A stretch of 16,149 bases of DNA, from contig JAZRPW010000031.1 in NCBI GenBank assembly GCA_045649405.1, positions 1-16,149 of the forward strand, written 5' to 3'. Position numbers and translations under genes: made by a program. This DNA comes from RUG11462 sp045649405. GTDB taxonomy: Bacteria; Bacillota; Clostridia; Oscillospirales; Acutalibacteraceae. Every line of letters starts with the position of its first letter. Positions within the stretch are counted from its first letter, which is position 1. Below the pieces are notes generated by a model. The model searched no databases and was not told the DNA's origin. It saw only the letters and a program-made list of their open reading frames with translations. Of the stretch, positions 6,870 to 14,430 are shown one piece after another.

Positions 6870-7064
6870 ATGTCAAATTTGAAAGAATTTAGACAGAAAA
6901 ACAATTTTACACAAAGATACATTGCTTACAAAGTAGGGGTTAGTCAGCAGTCGGTTGTTAAGTGGGAGCAAGGCAAAAGTTTTCCAAAAATTGTGCACTT
7001 AATAAAGTTGGCGAATTTAATGCAATGTTCGGTTGAAGATTTATTAAAATCAGTTCAGGGCTAA
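6870..7064 (+). CDS. Small XRE-family helix-turn-helix repressor
   Basis: 64 residues, essentially one HTH_3 (Cro/C1-type) domain: MSNLKEFRQKNNFTQRYIAY, then KVGVSQQSVVKWEQGKSFP containing the recognition helix, then IVHLIKLANLMQCSVEDLL. No dimerisation or protease domain follows, so it is Cro-like in size. ATG at 6870 is chosen because AAGGAG lies at 6857-6862 and the longer in-frame start at 6834 sits inside the promoter -10. It is followed by the phage-type DUF1492-like gene 73 bases later, and the two are probably co-transcribed or serially controlled. Likely role: repressing its own promoter and perhaps the divergent CYTH promoter. Targets are not shown by the sequence. Confidence 0.88.
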   Translation: MSNLKEFRQKNNFTQRYIAYKVGVSQQSVVKWEQGKSFPKIVHLIKLANLMQCSVEDLLKSVQG

Positions 7065-7065
7065 T

Positions 7066-7079
7066 CGAACATTTGTACG
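7066..7079. promoter_or_regulatory. Possible LexA/DinR-like box
   Basis: CGAACATTTGTACG agrees with the Bacillus-type SOS box CGAACRNRYGTTYG at all but two positions. It begins one base after the XRE stop codon and lies 22 bases before a TATAAT (7102-7107) that precedes the next gene. The right half-site GTACG instead of GTTCG weakens the call. There is no good -35 for that TATAAT. Confidence 0.3.
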
Positions 7080-7137
7080 GTTTATTGGTCTAACCAAAAT
7101 TTATAATATACTTGGCCCCGAGAAAAGGAAGAAAAGA

Positions 7138-7533
7138 ATGACTTATAATGAGAAGAAAAACTATCTTGAAAGCTTCGCAATTTTAGATGCAAAAATTAAC
7201 GCGAAGTTAAGGGAAAAAGAGGGTTGGATTTCTCTAATTTTGAGTTTGAAATCCAATTCTCAACAAGACGCGGCTGTTGTGGAGAGCAAAGCGTTGATTA
7301 AAAAAATTGAATTAGTAGAAAGGGAGATTGTTAAAAGCATTGACTCACTTGTAGATTTAAGAAATGAAATTTTGTCAAAAATTTCGCAACTTGAAGACCC
7401 AACACTCGAGCAGATTTTGCATTCAAAATATATTTTAGGAATGACATTCGAACAAATCGGCGAAGAGCTTTGTTATTGCGAAAAACAGATTGGCAGATTG
7501 CACAAAAAAGCCATTGAAAGTTTAAATATTTAA
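7138..7533 (+). CDS. DUF1492/ArpU-like phage-type transcription regulator
   Basis: 131 residues. The first about 85 residues are charged and helical, probably coiled coil. The C-terminal part (about 86-131), LEDPTLEQILHSKYILGMTFEQIGEEL and then the CEKQIGRLHKKAIESL recognition helix, resembles sigma-70 region 4 as seen in DUF1492, ArpU and RinA-type proteins. In phages and integrative elements these control late or structural transcription. The helical N-terminus plus region-4-like HTH and length fit DUF1492. ATG at 7138 has AAAAGGA at 7123-7129. No phage structural, integrase or replication gene is adjacent, so this XRE/DUF1492 pair is either a prophage remnant or a domesticated regulator. 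Family assignment is from memory of the motif and not from a search. Confidence 0.72.
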   Translation: MTYNEKKNYLESFAILDAKINAKLREKEGWISLILSLKSNSQQDAAVVESKALIKKIELVEREIVKSIDSLVDLRNEILSKISQLEDPTLEQILHSKYILGMTFEQIGEELCYCEKQIGRLHKKAIESLNI

Positions 7534-7541
7534 AAAATGTG

Positions 7542-7570
7542 TTTACTTTTTTAAGAAGTTATTGTAAAAT
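7542..7570 (+). promoter_or_regulatory. Promoter of the dockerin protein gene
   Basis: TTTACT at 7542-7547, 17-base spacer, TAAAAT at 7565-7570. The downstream gene therefore has its own promoter even though no terminator separates it from the DUF1492-like gene. Confidence 0.7.
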
Positions 7571-7606
7571 TAAATTAGAAAAACTTAAAAAAGAGGTGTA
7601 GTAAAA

Positions 7607-9424
7607 ATGAAAAAATTATTTACGGTTTTGTTAACGTTAATTTTGGCAATTTCATGTGTTTGTCCAGTGGCAAAAGCAAATGAAGATTATTCTTCTAAGT
7701 ACAGTGGCACAGTTTATTTTGTTGACCCTTCAACCGGCGCTAATACAAATGATGGTTTGTCACCACAATCCGCTTGGAAAAGCGTTGCTTCAATTAGAAT
7801 TAAACAATTAAAACCGGGTGACGCTTTGCTTATTAAACGTGGCGAAGTTTTGTCAGCAGCTGCAGGAATTAAAATTAATGTTTCAGGTGAAGAAAACAAA
7901 CCAATCACCATTTCTTGTTATGGCGATGAAAATCTTCCATTGCCAATCATTCAAGCATCATTGGTGTCTGCTAGTTCAGCAATAATTGCTGTGGAAAGTC
8001 AAAGTTATATTCATATTGACTCGCTTCACGTTATTTCAAAACACACCGGCACAAACAATCATGCATGTATTGGCTTGTTTGCTGAAGATGGTATTGTTTG
8101 CAAAGGCAACAAAGTTACTAATTGTGTGGTTGAATCTCAGGTTGATGAGTGGAACTCAACCTCTGGCTCAAATACTTATGGCATTAAAGTAACCCACAGA
8201 GATTATTGGGGTTTCCATGAAGATGTGCTTATTGAAAACAACGAAGTTTACAATGTTAAAGGTAAAGGTATTGCAACTGATGGCGCTTATGGCGCTTGCA
8301 ACAAAAATGGTTTAGACCCAAACACAAAGGCAACAAGAGGCCTTGTTATTCGAAACAACTTTTTGTACAACATTGGTCTTGATGGCATTAATGTTTTGAG
8401 TGCGGTTGACCCACTTGTTGAATACAACACCTGTGGTATGTCACACTCTTATGCAAAAACTTCTTGGCACGTTGCAATGTGGCCATTCTCATCTTATGGC
8501 TCTGTTTTCCAATACAACGAGTCTTATGAAACTCAAACTACTTATGATGGTCAAGGTTTTGACAGTGACTATTTGAGTTACAACACAGTAATGCAGTATA
8601 ACTATTCACACGACAATGTTGGTGGTTTTATGCTCATTTGTACCGAGCCAAAAGCCGACTGGTTGTCAGACCAAACTGCTTACAATGTTGGTACAATTGT
8701 GCGTTACAACATTTCGCAAAATGACAAACACCACATTTTTGGTTTTACTTGTCACATTACTGATACATTAATCTACAACAACACCATTTATGCGAATGAA
8801 GGTGTTGACAACATTGTTTCGGTTTATTCAAGAGATGGCATTAAAATGCCAATTAACACCCAATTTTACAACAACATTTTCTACACCAATTCAGGCATTT
8901 TTGAATGGAAAAAATCAACCGGTACAGTGTTTAAAAATAACATTGTTTATGGCGACAACGCCCATCTTTATCCACAAAATGATGAAGGATATGATGACGG
9001 CGATGGAATTGAAGCTTCCGGCAATATTTATGCAGACCCAATGCTAATTAAACCAGGTGCTGCAGGTATTGGCAGAGACACCTGTGGCGTTTATAGATTA
9101 AAACCAGAGTCTCCTGCGCTTGGTGCCGGCTTGATTATTGAAGATGAAACTAACACGGTTGACTTTTTCGGTAATGAAGTTTCACAAACACAAGCACCAA
9201 ACATTGGTGCTTACAACGGCGAAGGCATTGTGTTAGTAACTGGCGACAATAACTATGACGGTCAACTTACCGTTATTGACGTTTTGCATCTTCGCAAATA
9301 TCTTGTTAAATTAAACGGTTCAGCAATAATTAACAAAGATTATACTGATATGAATGAAGATGGCAAAATTAATATTGCCGACCTTTTGGGTATTAGAAAA
9401 ATATTGGCGAAAATAGAAGAATAA
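7607..9424 (+). CDS. Secreted right-handed beta-helix protein with C-terminal dockerin
   Basis: 605 residues. It has a signal peptide (MKKLF, hydrophobic core, cleavage likely after AKA at 24). From about residue 33 there is the motif TVYFVDPSTGANTNDGLSPQ followed by AWKSVASI and LKPGDALLIKRGEV, typical of the N-terminus of parallel beta-helix polysaccharide lyases and hydrolases. The centre has repeated Asn-rich turns (VIENNEVYNV, VIRNNFLYNIGLDGI, MQYNYSHDNVGG, IYNNTIYA, FYNNIFYT) of a beta-helix. The last about 60 residues form a type I dockerin with two calcium loops: DNNYDGQLTVID (Asp547-Asp558) and DMNEDGKINIAD (Asp581-Asp592), each followed by an LRK helix. The dockerin should plug the protein into a cohesin scaffold. 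Substrate is unknown; pectin or another plant or mucin glycan is likely. ATG at 7607 follows GAGGTG. The gene ends at a bidirectional terminator. Confidence 0.88.
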   Translation: MKKLFTVLLTLILAISCVCPVAKANEDYSSKYSGTVYFVDPSTGANTNDGLSPQSAWKSVASIRIKQLKPGDALLIKRGEVLSAAAGIKINVSGEENKPITISCYGDENLPLPIIQASLVSASSAIIAVESQSYIHIDSLHVISKHTGTNNHACIGLFAEDGIVCKGNKVTNCVVESQVDEWNSTSGSNTYGIKVTHRDYWGFHEDVLIENNEVYNVKGKGIATDGAYGACNKNGLDPNTKATRGLVIRNNFLYNIGLDGINVLSAVDPLVEYNTCGMSHSYAKTSWHVAMWPFSSYGSVFQYNESYETQTTYDGQGFDSDYLSYNTVMQYNYSHDNVGGFMLICTEPKADWLSDQTAYNVGTIVRYNISQNDKHHIFGFTCHITDTLIYNNTIYANEGVDNIVSVYSRDGIKMPINTQFYNNIFYTNSGIFEWKKSTGTVFKNNIVYGDNAHLYPQNDEGYDDGDGIEASGNIYADPMLIKPGAAGIGRDTCGVYRLKPESPALGAGLIIEDETNTVDFFGNEVSQTQAPNIGAYNGEGIVLVTGDNNYDGQLTVIDVLHLRKYLVKLNGSAIINKDYTDMNEDGKINIADLLGIRKILAKIEE

Positions 9425-9427
9425 AAT

Positions 9428-9464
9428 AAAAAAAGTTGGAGTTTTTAAAACTCCAACTTTTTTT
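9428..9464. terminator. Bidirectional terminator between dockerin gene and aspartokinase
   Basis: A long A-T-flanked hairpin (AAAAAAAGTTGGAGTTT pairing with its complement through 9464, core GTTGGAG/CTCCAAC) with T-runs on both strands. It lies 3 bases after the dockerin gene stop and about 50 bases beyond the aspartokinase stop on the opposite strand. Confidence 0.92.
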
Positions 9465-9513
9465 GCGCTTTTTTGAGACATTTTTTGTTGTTTTTTAGTT
9501 GTATATATTAGAA

Positions 9514-10830
9514 TTAGTTAAAAAACTCATCATAAATTGCTTTTAACGCATCTTCAAAATGAACTTCGTCAACACCAATGATGATGTTAAGTTCTGAAGA
9601 ACCTTGGTCAAGCATACGAATGTTGATGTTTTTGTTAGCAATTGCAGTCAAAACTTTTGCAGCAGTACCAGTTGTTTTTCTCATACCAACACCAACAACT
9701 GCAATGAGTGCTAAATTGTCATCAAAAGAAATGCTGTCAGCCAATGTTTCTTTTTTGATTTCATAAAGAAGGTCTTGTTTTTTAGGTTCAAGTGATTTTG
9801 AATCAATTACAACAGACATTGTGTCAATGCCTGAAGGCAAGTGTTCAAAACAAAGGTTTTCACGCTCAAGCACTGACAAAACTTTTTTACCAAAACCGAT
9901 TTCAGCATTCATCATTGCTTTTTCAATGTTGATAATTGAGAAGCCTTTTTTACCGGCAATACCAGTAATGTTTGGTGTGTTTTCGTCAACAATCATATCA
10001 GAAACAATCATAGTACCAGGTGTTGCTGGGTTGTTTGTGTTTCTAATGTTAATTGGAATGCCTGCTTGGTGAACAGGGAAAATTGCATCTTCATGCAATA
10101 CTGTTGCACCCATATAAGAAAGTTCACGAAGTTCTGAATAGGTAATTCTATTAATAATCTTTGCATCTTTAATAATTCTTGGGTCGGTTACCAAAAATCC
10201 GTCAACATCGGTCCAGTTTTCATAAAGGTCAGCGCTCATTGCACGTGAAACGAGTGAGCCGGTAATATCAGAACCACCACGTGAGAATGTTTTGATTGTG
10301 CCGTTTGGCATTCTGCCGTAAAAACCAGGAATAACTGCTCTTTCGTAATGTGAAAGGTGTTCTCTTGTTTTTTCAAAAGTAAAGTCAGAGTTAAAACTAC
10401 CGGTTTCATTAAAACGAATACATTTTGCTGCATCCATAAAATGATAACCAATGAGTTTTGCCAAAATCATACCAGAAAGATATTCGCCACGTGAAGCTGC
10501 GTAATCTCTACCTGCGTTTGATTCAAGTGAAACTTTGATTTTTTCATATTCTTCAGACAAGTCCATATCAAGACCGAGTTCAGCAATAATGCCGTCATAT
10601 CTGTCTGTAATTTGTTTTAAAATTGGCTCAAAATCTTCGCCTTCGTTTGACAACTCATAAGCTTGATAAAGCATATCAGTAATTTTAATATCAGTGTCAA
10701 AACGTTTGCCAGGAGCAGAAGGAACAATGTATCTTCTGTCTGGGTTTTCACTAATAATTTTTGCTACTTTTCTAAATTGGTTTGCGTCGGCAAGTGAAGA
10801 ACCGCCGAATTTTGCTACGATTAATGACAT
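9514..10830 (-). CDS. lysC: Aspartokinase (aspartate kinase)
   Basis: 438 residues, monofunctional. It phosphorylates aspartate to 4-aspartyl phosphate, the first step to lysine, threonine and methionine. The N-terminus MSLIVAKFGGSSLADANQF carries the KFGGSS kinase motif (7-12). SFSRGGSDITGSLV (amino acid kinase fold) and the WTDVDGFLVTDPRII segment are also typical. Two C-terminal ACT domains follow: GIAGKKGFSIINIEKAMMN onwards, then LIAVVGVGMRKTTGTAAKVL with NINIRMLDQGSSELNIIIGV. These normally give feedback control by lysine or threonine; the effector cannot be read here. The start has an AGAAAGG ribosome binding site. It is the last gene of the minus-strand operon, 23 bases after hom. Confidence 0.95.
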   Translation of the reverse strand: MSLIVAKFGGSSLADANQFRKVAKIISENPDRRYIVPSAPGKRFDTDIKITDMLYQAYELSNEGEDFEPILKQITDRYDGIIAELGLDMDLSEEYEKIKVSLESNAGRDYAASRGEYLSGMILAKLIGYHFMDAAKCIRFNETGSFNSDFTFEKTREHLSHYERAVIPGFYGRMPNGTIKTFSRGGSDITGSLVSRAMSADLYENWTDVDGFLVTDPRIIKDAKIINRITYSELRELSYMGATVLHEDAIFPVHQAGIPINIRNTNNPATPGTMIVSDMIVDENTPNITGIAGKKGFSIINIEKAMMNAEIGFGKKVLSVLERENLCFEHLPSGIDTMSVVIDSKSLEPKKQDLLYEIKKETLADSISFDDNLALIAVVGVGMRKTTGTAAKVLTAIANKNINIRMLDQGSSELNIIIGVDEVHFEDALKAIYDEFFN

Positions 10831-10853
10831 TTTTTTCGTACCTTTCTAATTTG

Positions 10854-12071
10854 TTATATATCTAATACTCTAATTTTTGATAAAACTTCGCCGTTTACAA
10901 GTGAAATAAGATTATCAAATGCTTTTTCTTTCATTGGGTCAGTAATAAATGCAATTTCATCTTTTGCGTTTGCATTGTTCAAGAATTTAACCTTGCCAAA
11001 TGCTTTTTCAACATCTTCAGCGTTTGCATTCATTCTAACATACATTGCAACTGTGTCTTGCTTGTAATCTTCAACATAGTTTTCAGGAGCATTTGTCCAG
11101 TCAACATATTTTCTTGAGTTAAGGTGTTTTGCACAGTCAATAACGTCTGCCACAACTGCAGAAGCTGTTGGTAATTTACCAGCACCTCTACCATAGAACA
11201 CAACATCACCAATTGCGTCACCACGAACCATAACTGCATTGTAAACATCGTCAACAGTTGCAAGTTGGCTGTGTGAAGAAATAACTGCAGGGTAAACTGT
11301 TGCGTAAACCTTGTCATCAGAAATTCTCATTGTTTTACCAATAAGTTTAATAACCATTCCTGCTGATTCACAAAAAGCAACGTCAGCCAAATCAATTTTT
11401 GTAATGCCTTCTGTGTAAACTTGCTCTGGGTAAACGTGTTTGCCAAAACTGAGTGCAGACAAAATACAAATCTTTCTGCAAGCGTCGTGACCTTCAACGT
11501 CAGCGGTTGGGTCTTTTTCAGCATAACCGAGTTCTTGAGCAGTTTTAAGAGCGTCTGCAAAAGAAACGCCTTCATGAATCATTTGAGTTAAAATGTAGTT
11601 GGTTGTACCATTCAAAATACCATAAATTTCGCAAATTTCATTTGCTGCAAGACATTGTGTAATTGGTCGAATAATTGGAATACCGCCACCAACTGATGCT
11701 TCAAACAAGAAATTAACATTGTTGTCTTTTGCAATTTTAACAAGCTCATCGCCCTTTGTTGCAACCAACTCTTTGTTAGATGTTGCAACAGATTTGCCTT
11801 TGAGCAAGCATTTTTTAACAAAGTCATAAGCAGGGTTAACACCGCCCATTGTTTCAACAACAATTTTAACTTCATCATCATTCAAAATATCATTAAAATC
11901 TTTTGTCATCAAATTTTCATAAGGGTCGCCAGGAAAATCTCTCAAATCAAGAATGTGAGCGATTTCAAGATTAATTCCCGCTTTTTTCTGAATTGACTCG
12001 TGGTTTTTATAAAAAACTTCAACCACACCTGAGCCAACAACACCGTAACCCATTACTGCAACTTTTACCAT
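10854..12071 (-). CDS. hom: Homoserine dehydrogenase
   Basis: 405 residues from the ATG at 12071. This start is preferred over an ATG at 12089 because a GAGAGGA ribosome binding site (12087-12081) lies 9 bases before it and overlaps the upstream ATG. The enzyme reduces aspartate semialdehyde to homoserine with NAD(P)H. The Rossmann glycine motif is VMGYGVVGSGVVEVF near the start. Later come TSNKELVATKG, GGGIPIIRP, YGILNGTTNYILTQM and AEKDPTADVEGHDACRK, the family signature with acidic and Lys catalytic residues. A C-terminal ACT-type segment begins near VAMYVRMNANAEDVEKAFGK. The gene is 20 bases behind the ACT-domain gene and 23 before aspartokinase, forming one operon for the threonine/methionine branch. 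No thrB or thrC is in the window. Confidence 0.96.
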   Translation of the reverse strand: MVKVAVMGYGVVGSGVVEVFYKNHESIQKKAGINLEIAHILDLRDFPGDPYENLMTKDFNDILNDDEVKIVVETMGGVNPAYDFVKKCLLKGKSVATSNKELVATKGDELVKIAKDNNVNFLFEASVGGGIPIIRPITQCLAANEICEIYGILNGTTNYILTQMIHEGVSFADALKTAQELGYAEKDPTADVEGHDACRKICILSALSFGKHVYPEQVYTEGITKIDLADVAFCESAGMVIKLIGKTMRISDDKVYATVYPAVISSHSQLATVDDVYNAVMVRGDAIGDVVFYGRGAGKLPTASAVVADVIDCAKHLNSRKYVDWTNAPENYVEDYKQDTVAMYVRMNANAEDVEKAFGKVKFLNNANAKDEIAFITDPMKEKAFDNLISLVNGEVLSKIRVLDI

Positions 12072-12091
12072 TTTGTTTTTTCCTCTCATTT

Positions 12092-12523
12092 CTAAAATAC
12101 TTGGTGAACCGACTTAACGCCGTCAATTTCACTTAATTTATTTATTAGCCCTGCCACATCAAAGTCGGTATTCTTAACTTTGAAAGAAACCGAAACAGGG
12201 GCACGTTTTCCAGAAGGAATGTTTTGATTAACCGTTAAAATGTTAGCGCCGCTTTCATACAACACCGACATATACATAGAAAGAACGCCGGCTCTGTCTG
12301 CAAGAACTGCGTGCAAGGTAACAACCGTTCCGCTTGCATCTTCATAAAACGAAATGTAATCTTTGTACTTGTAATAAGCGCTTCTTGAAATGCCAACGTT
12401 TTTGCAAGCGACCGATGTTGAAGTTTCTTCGCCGTCTAAAAGTTGTGTTTTAACTTTCAGCACTTTTAAGAAAACATCAGGCAACACTTTTGCATCAACA
12501 ATTAGCTTTTGATTACCACTCAA
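12092..12523 (-). CDS. ACT-domain protein of the UPF0735/PheB type
   Basis: 143 residues. The N-terminal half contains a helix-turn-helix-like segment (TSTSVACKNVGISRSAYYKYKD, about residues 36-57) and the C-terminal half (about 67-143) an ACT domain: VVTLHAVLADRAGVLSMYMSVL, ANILTVNQNIP, VSVSFKV and INKLSEIDGVKSVHQVF. This arrangement is that of UPF0735/PheB-like proteins, often encoded just before hom in Firmicutes. Such proteins probably sense an amino acid and regulate, but their biochemical role is not firmly known. The start is TTG at 12523, supported by a perfect AGGAGG 9 bases upstream; no better in-frame ATG is present. It leads the operon with hom and aspartokinase and so may act as a local regulator of it. 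Confidence 0.87.
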   Translation of the reverse strand: MSGNQKLIVDAKVLPDVFLKVLKVKTQLLDGEETSTSVACKNVGISRSAYYKYKDYISFYEDASGTVVTLHAVLADRAGVLSMYMSVLYESGANILTVNQNIPSGKRAPVSVSFKVKNTDFDVAGLINKLSEIDGVKSVHQVF

Positions 12524-12532
12524 AACTGTCCA

Positions 12533-12538
12533 CCTCCT
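12533..12538 (-). promoter_or_regulatory. AGGAGG ribosome binding site deciding a TTG start
   Basis: A perfect AGGAGG on the minus strand lies 9 bases before the TTG codon at 12523, which it designates as the start of the ACT-domain protein. Confidence 0.85.
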
Positions 12539-12545
12539 GCGTACT

Positions 12546-12566
12546 GTGTTTTTGTGATAAAAACAC
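12546..12566. promoter_or_regulatory. 8-bp inverted repeat over the hom operon start site
   Basis: GTGTTTTT (12546-12553) and AAAAACAC (12559-12566) flank GTGAT. The repeat covers the end of the -10 box and the predicted transcript start of the minus-strand operon, so it is a candidate operator. The half-site GTGTTTTT recurs on the plus strand at 12594 and 12614, upstream of the -35. The binding protein is unknown. Confidence 0.45.
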
Positions 12567-12593
12567 TATAACAGAAAAGTCCCTTTATTTCAA
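12565..12593 (-). promoter_or_regulatory. Promoter of the ACT-hom-aspartokinase operon
   Basis: On the minus strand TTGAAA (12593-12588), 17-base spacer, TATAGT (12570-12565). The 296-base gap 12524-12819 holds this promoter, the plus-strand acyltransferase promoter and inverted repeats; between 12620 and 12711 I see nothing recognisable. Confidence 0.8.
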
Positions 12594-12711
12594 GTGTTTT
12601 TTAAAACTTTTAGGTGTTTTTTCTATTTTGCACAAAAACCGCCTGAAAACAAGGTGTCAATAGGTAATAAACTACAATAAAAATGTTTACAATTATAATT
12701 CCAAAAAAGCA

Positions 12712-12740
12712 TTGAAAAATGTTTGGTTTTATAGTATAAT
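12712..12740 (+). promoter_or_regulatory. Promoter of the acyltransferase operon
   Basis: TTGAAA at 12712-12717, 17-base spacer, TATAAT at 12735-12740. This gives a leader of about 70 bases before the MBOAT start codon. Confidence 0.88.
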
Positions 12741-12751
12741 GTATGCGATAA

Positions 12752-12775
12752 TGTGCAAAAGTTTGTTTTCGCACA
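12752..12775 (+). promoter_or_regulatory. Leader hairpin of the acyltransferase transcript
   Basis: TGTGCAAAA (12752-12760) can pair with TTTT and GCACA (12766-12769, 12771-12775) with a single bulged C and a GTTTG loop. It lies at the very 5' end of the predicted mRNA, where it could protect the transcript or be an operator in DNA. No T-run follows. Confidence 0.35.
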
Positions 12776-12819
12776 AATAGTACAAACAAAAGATTTTGAA
12801 AATGAAAGGAAAAACTGTT

Positions 12820-14415
12820 ATGGAAGTTTCTGCTGTAACCAGTATTATTTCAATTCCATTTATGATTTTTACTCTTGCAACCGTAGTGCTTTATTACTTG
12901 TTGCCAAAGAAATTTAGATGGTGTTCATTAATCGTAGCAAACACTGCTTTTTATATTTTTGGTGGTGCTTCGTTAATTCTTTACTTGCTTGCTGCTTGCT
13001 TTATTGCTTACATTGCAGGTATTTGGATGGATGTTACATTTGTAAAACAAAGAGAAGAATGTGAAGGGCTTGACAGAAAAGCTAAAAAGCCAATCAAAGC
13101 AAAATACACAAAGATTAGAAAAAAATATCTTGTTGTTTCTGTTGTATTAATGCTTGCAGGTCTTATTTCAACAAAATATTTAGGATTTTTGTCGGGTGTT
13201 TTAAACTCAATTACAGGAATTTTTGGTGTTACTTTAGTTTCTTCTCAAACTGTTGGCAACATTGTAACAAACGTGCTTGGTTGCTCTTATTTCACACTTT
13301 CAATTATTGCTTATTTGGTTGATGTTTACAGAGAAAAGATTACAGCCGAGAAAAACCCATTAAAATTCTATGTGTTTGTATCTTTCTTCCCACATATCAA
13401 ACAAGGTCCTATTGAAAGATATGATGAGTTGGCTCCACAACTTTTCCCTGGTAACAGTTTTGACTTTGGCAACATCAAACAAGGCGCAATGATGATTTTG
13501 TATGGTGTTTTCAAACAATTGGTTATTACTAACCGTATGTCAACCGTTTCAACTTACATTTTCAAAAACTACCAAACATTAAGCGGTTTTACAGTTTTGT
13601 TTGGTACAATCGTTTTCTCAATTCAAATTTATACAGACTGGACTGCTTATTGTGACATTGTTGGCGGTGCAGCAAAAATGATGGGTATTAACATTACCAA
13701 AAACTTTGACAACCCTTATTTCTCAAAATCAATGCCAGAATTCTGGAGAAGATGGCACATTTCAATGGGTAGATTCTTTAAAGATTATGTTTTGTACCCA
13801 ATTTCAGCAAGTAACTTCTGTTTGAAGCTTAACAAAAACTCAAGAAAAGTTTTTGGCAACACAGCTGGTAGAATTATTTCTTCTGCTTTGCCAATCTTGG
13901 TTGTTTGGTTCTTAACAGGTTTCTGGCACGGCGCAAGCTACAACTTTATGTTGTGGGGCTTGTTCCAAGGTGTAATTATTATGCTTAGCGTAATTTTCAC
14001 TCCAATGTTACAAAAAATGAATGAAAAATTGAATTTCAAAACCGAATCTGCGGGCTGGTCACTTTTCAGAATGATTAGAACATTTTTGATTTGTTGTATG
14101 GGTAGAATTTTCTTTAGAACTTCAACACCGGCAGACGCTTTTGGAATGTTCAAACGTCTTACTGTTATGTCAGGCGGGTTCCCAATTAAGAGTTTTGGTC
14201 TTGATACAAAAGACTGGCTCGTTGCAGTTATCGCAATTGCAGTTTTACTTGCAATTTCAGTAATGCAACAAAAATTTGATGTTTACAAAAAGTTAGATGA
14301 ACAACCAATTCTTTTCAAATGGGTAGTCCTTTTTGTAATTATCTTCTCAATTGTTATTTTCGGCATCTACGGTGGCGAAGCAAACCACGTTAACTTCATT
14401 TATGAAAACTTCTAA
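12820..14415 (+). CDS. MBOAT-family O-acyltransferase (AlgI/DltB-like)
   Basis: 531 residues from ATG 12820, chosen because AAAGGA at 12805-12810 sits 9 bases upstream; earlier in-frame TTG (12796) and ATG (12802) codons precede or overlap that site. This is a polytopic membrane protein of the membrane-bound O-acyltransferase family. Landmarks are HIKQGPIERYDELAPQLF, WTAYCDIVGGAAKMMGI, NFDNPYFSKSMPEFWRRWHISMGRFFKDYV (His313) and WFLTGFWHGASYNFMLWGLFQG (His370). The second His is the usual catalytic residue and the first belongs to the conserved FWRRWH segment. Relatives transfer acyl groups (acetyl, D-alanyl) across the membrane to alginate, teichoic acids or peptidoglycan. No acyl carrier or adenylating gene is seen, so an acetyl-type donor is more likely than D-alanine, by inference. 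The partner SGNH gene begins 15 bases downstream. Confidence 0.93.
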   Translation: MEVSAVTSIISIPFMIFTLATVVLYYLLPKKFRWCSLIVANTAFYIFGGASLILYLLAACFIAYIAGIWMDVTFVKQREECEGLDRKAKKPIKAKYTKIRKKYLVVSVVLMLAGLISTKYLGFLSGVLNSITGIFGVTLVSSQTVGNIVTNVLGCSYFTLSIIAYLVDVYREKITAEKNPLKFYVFVSFFPHIKQGPIERYDELAPQLFPGNSFDFGNIKQGAMMILYGVFKQLVITNRMSTVSTYIFKNYQTLSGFTVLFGTIVFSIQIYTDWTAYCDIVGGAAKMMGINITKNFDNPYFSKSMPEFWRRWHISMGRFFKDYVLYPISASNFCLKLNKNSRKVFGNTAGRIISSALPILVVWFLTGFWHGASYNFMLWGLFQGVIIMLSVIFTPMLQKMNEKLNFKTESAGWSLFRMIRTFLICCMGRIFFRTSTPADAFGMFKRLTVMSGGFPIKSFGLDTKDWLVAVIAIAVLLAISVMQQKFDVYKKLDEQPILFKWVVLFVIIFSIVIFGIYGGEANHVNFIYENF

Positions 14416-14430
14416 CGGGGGAGCAAAACA

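Noticed and set aside
7085..7097. TTGGT-CTA-ACCAA inverted repeat before the DUF1492-like gene
   Set aside because: Short 5-bp stem with no T-run; too weak to call a terminator or operator.
12524..12819. Search for a T-box or lysine/threonine/methionine leader riboswitch upstream of the hom operon
   Set aside because: The predicted leader is only about 35 bases long, too short for those elements.
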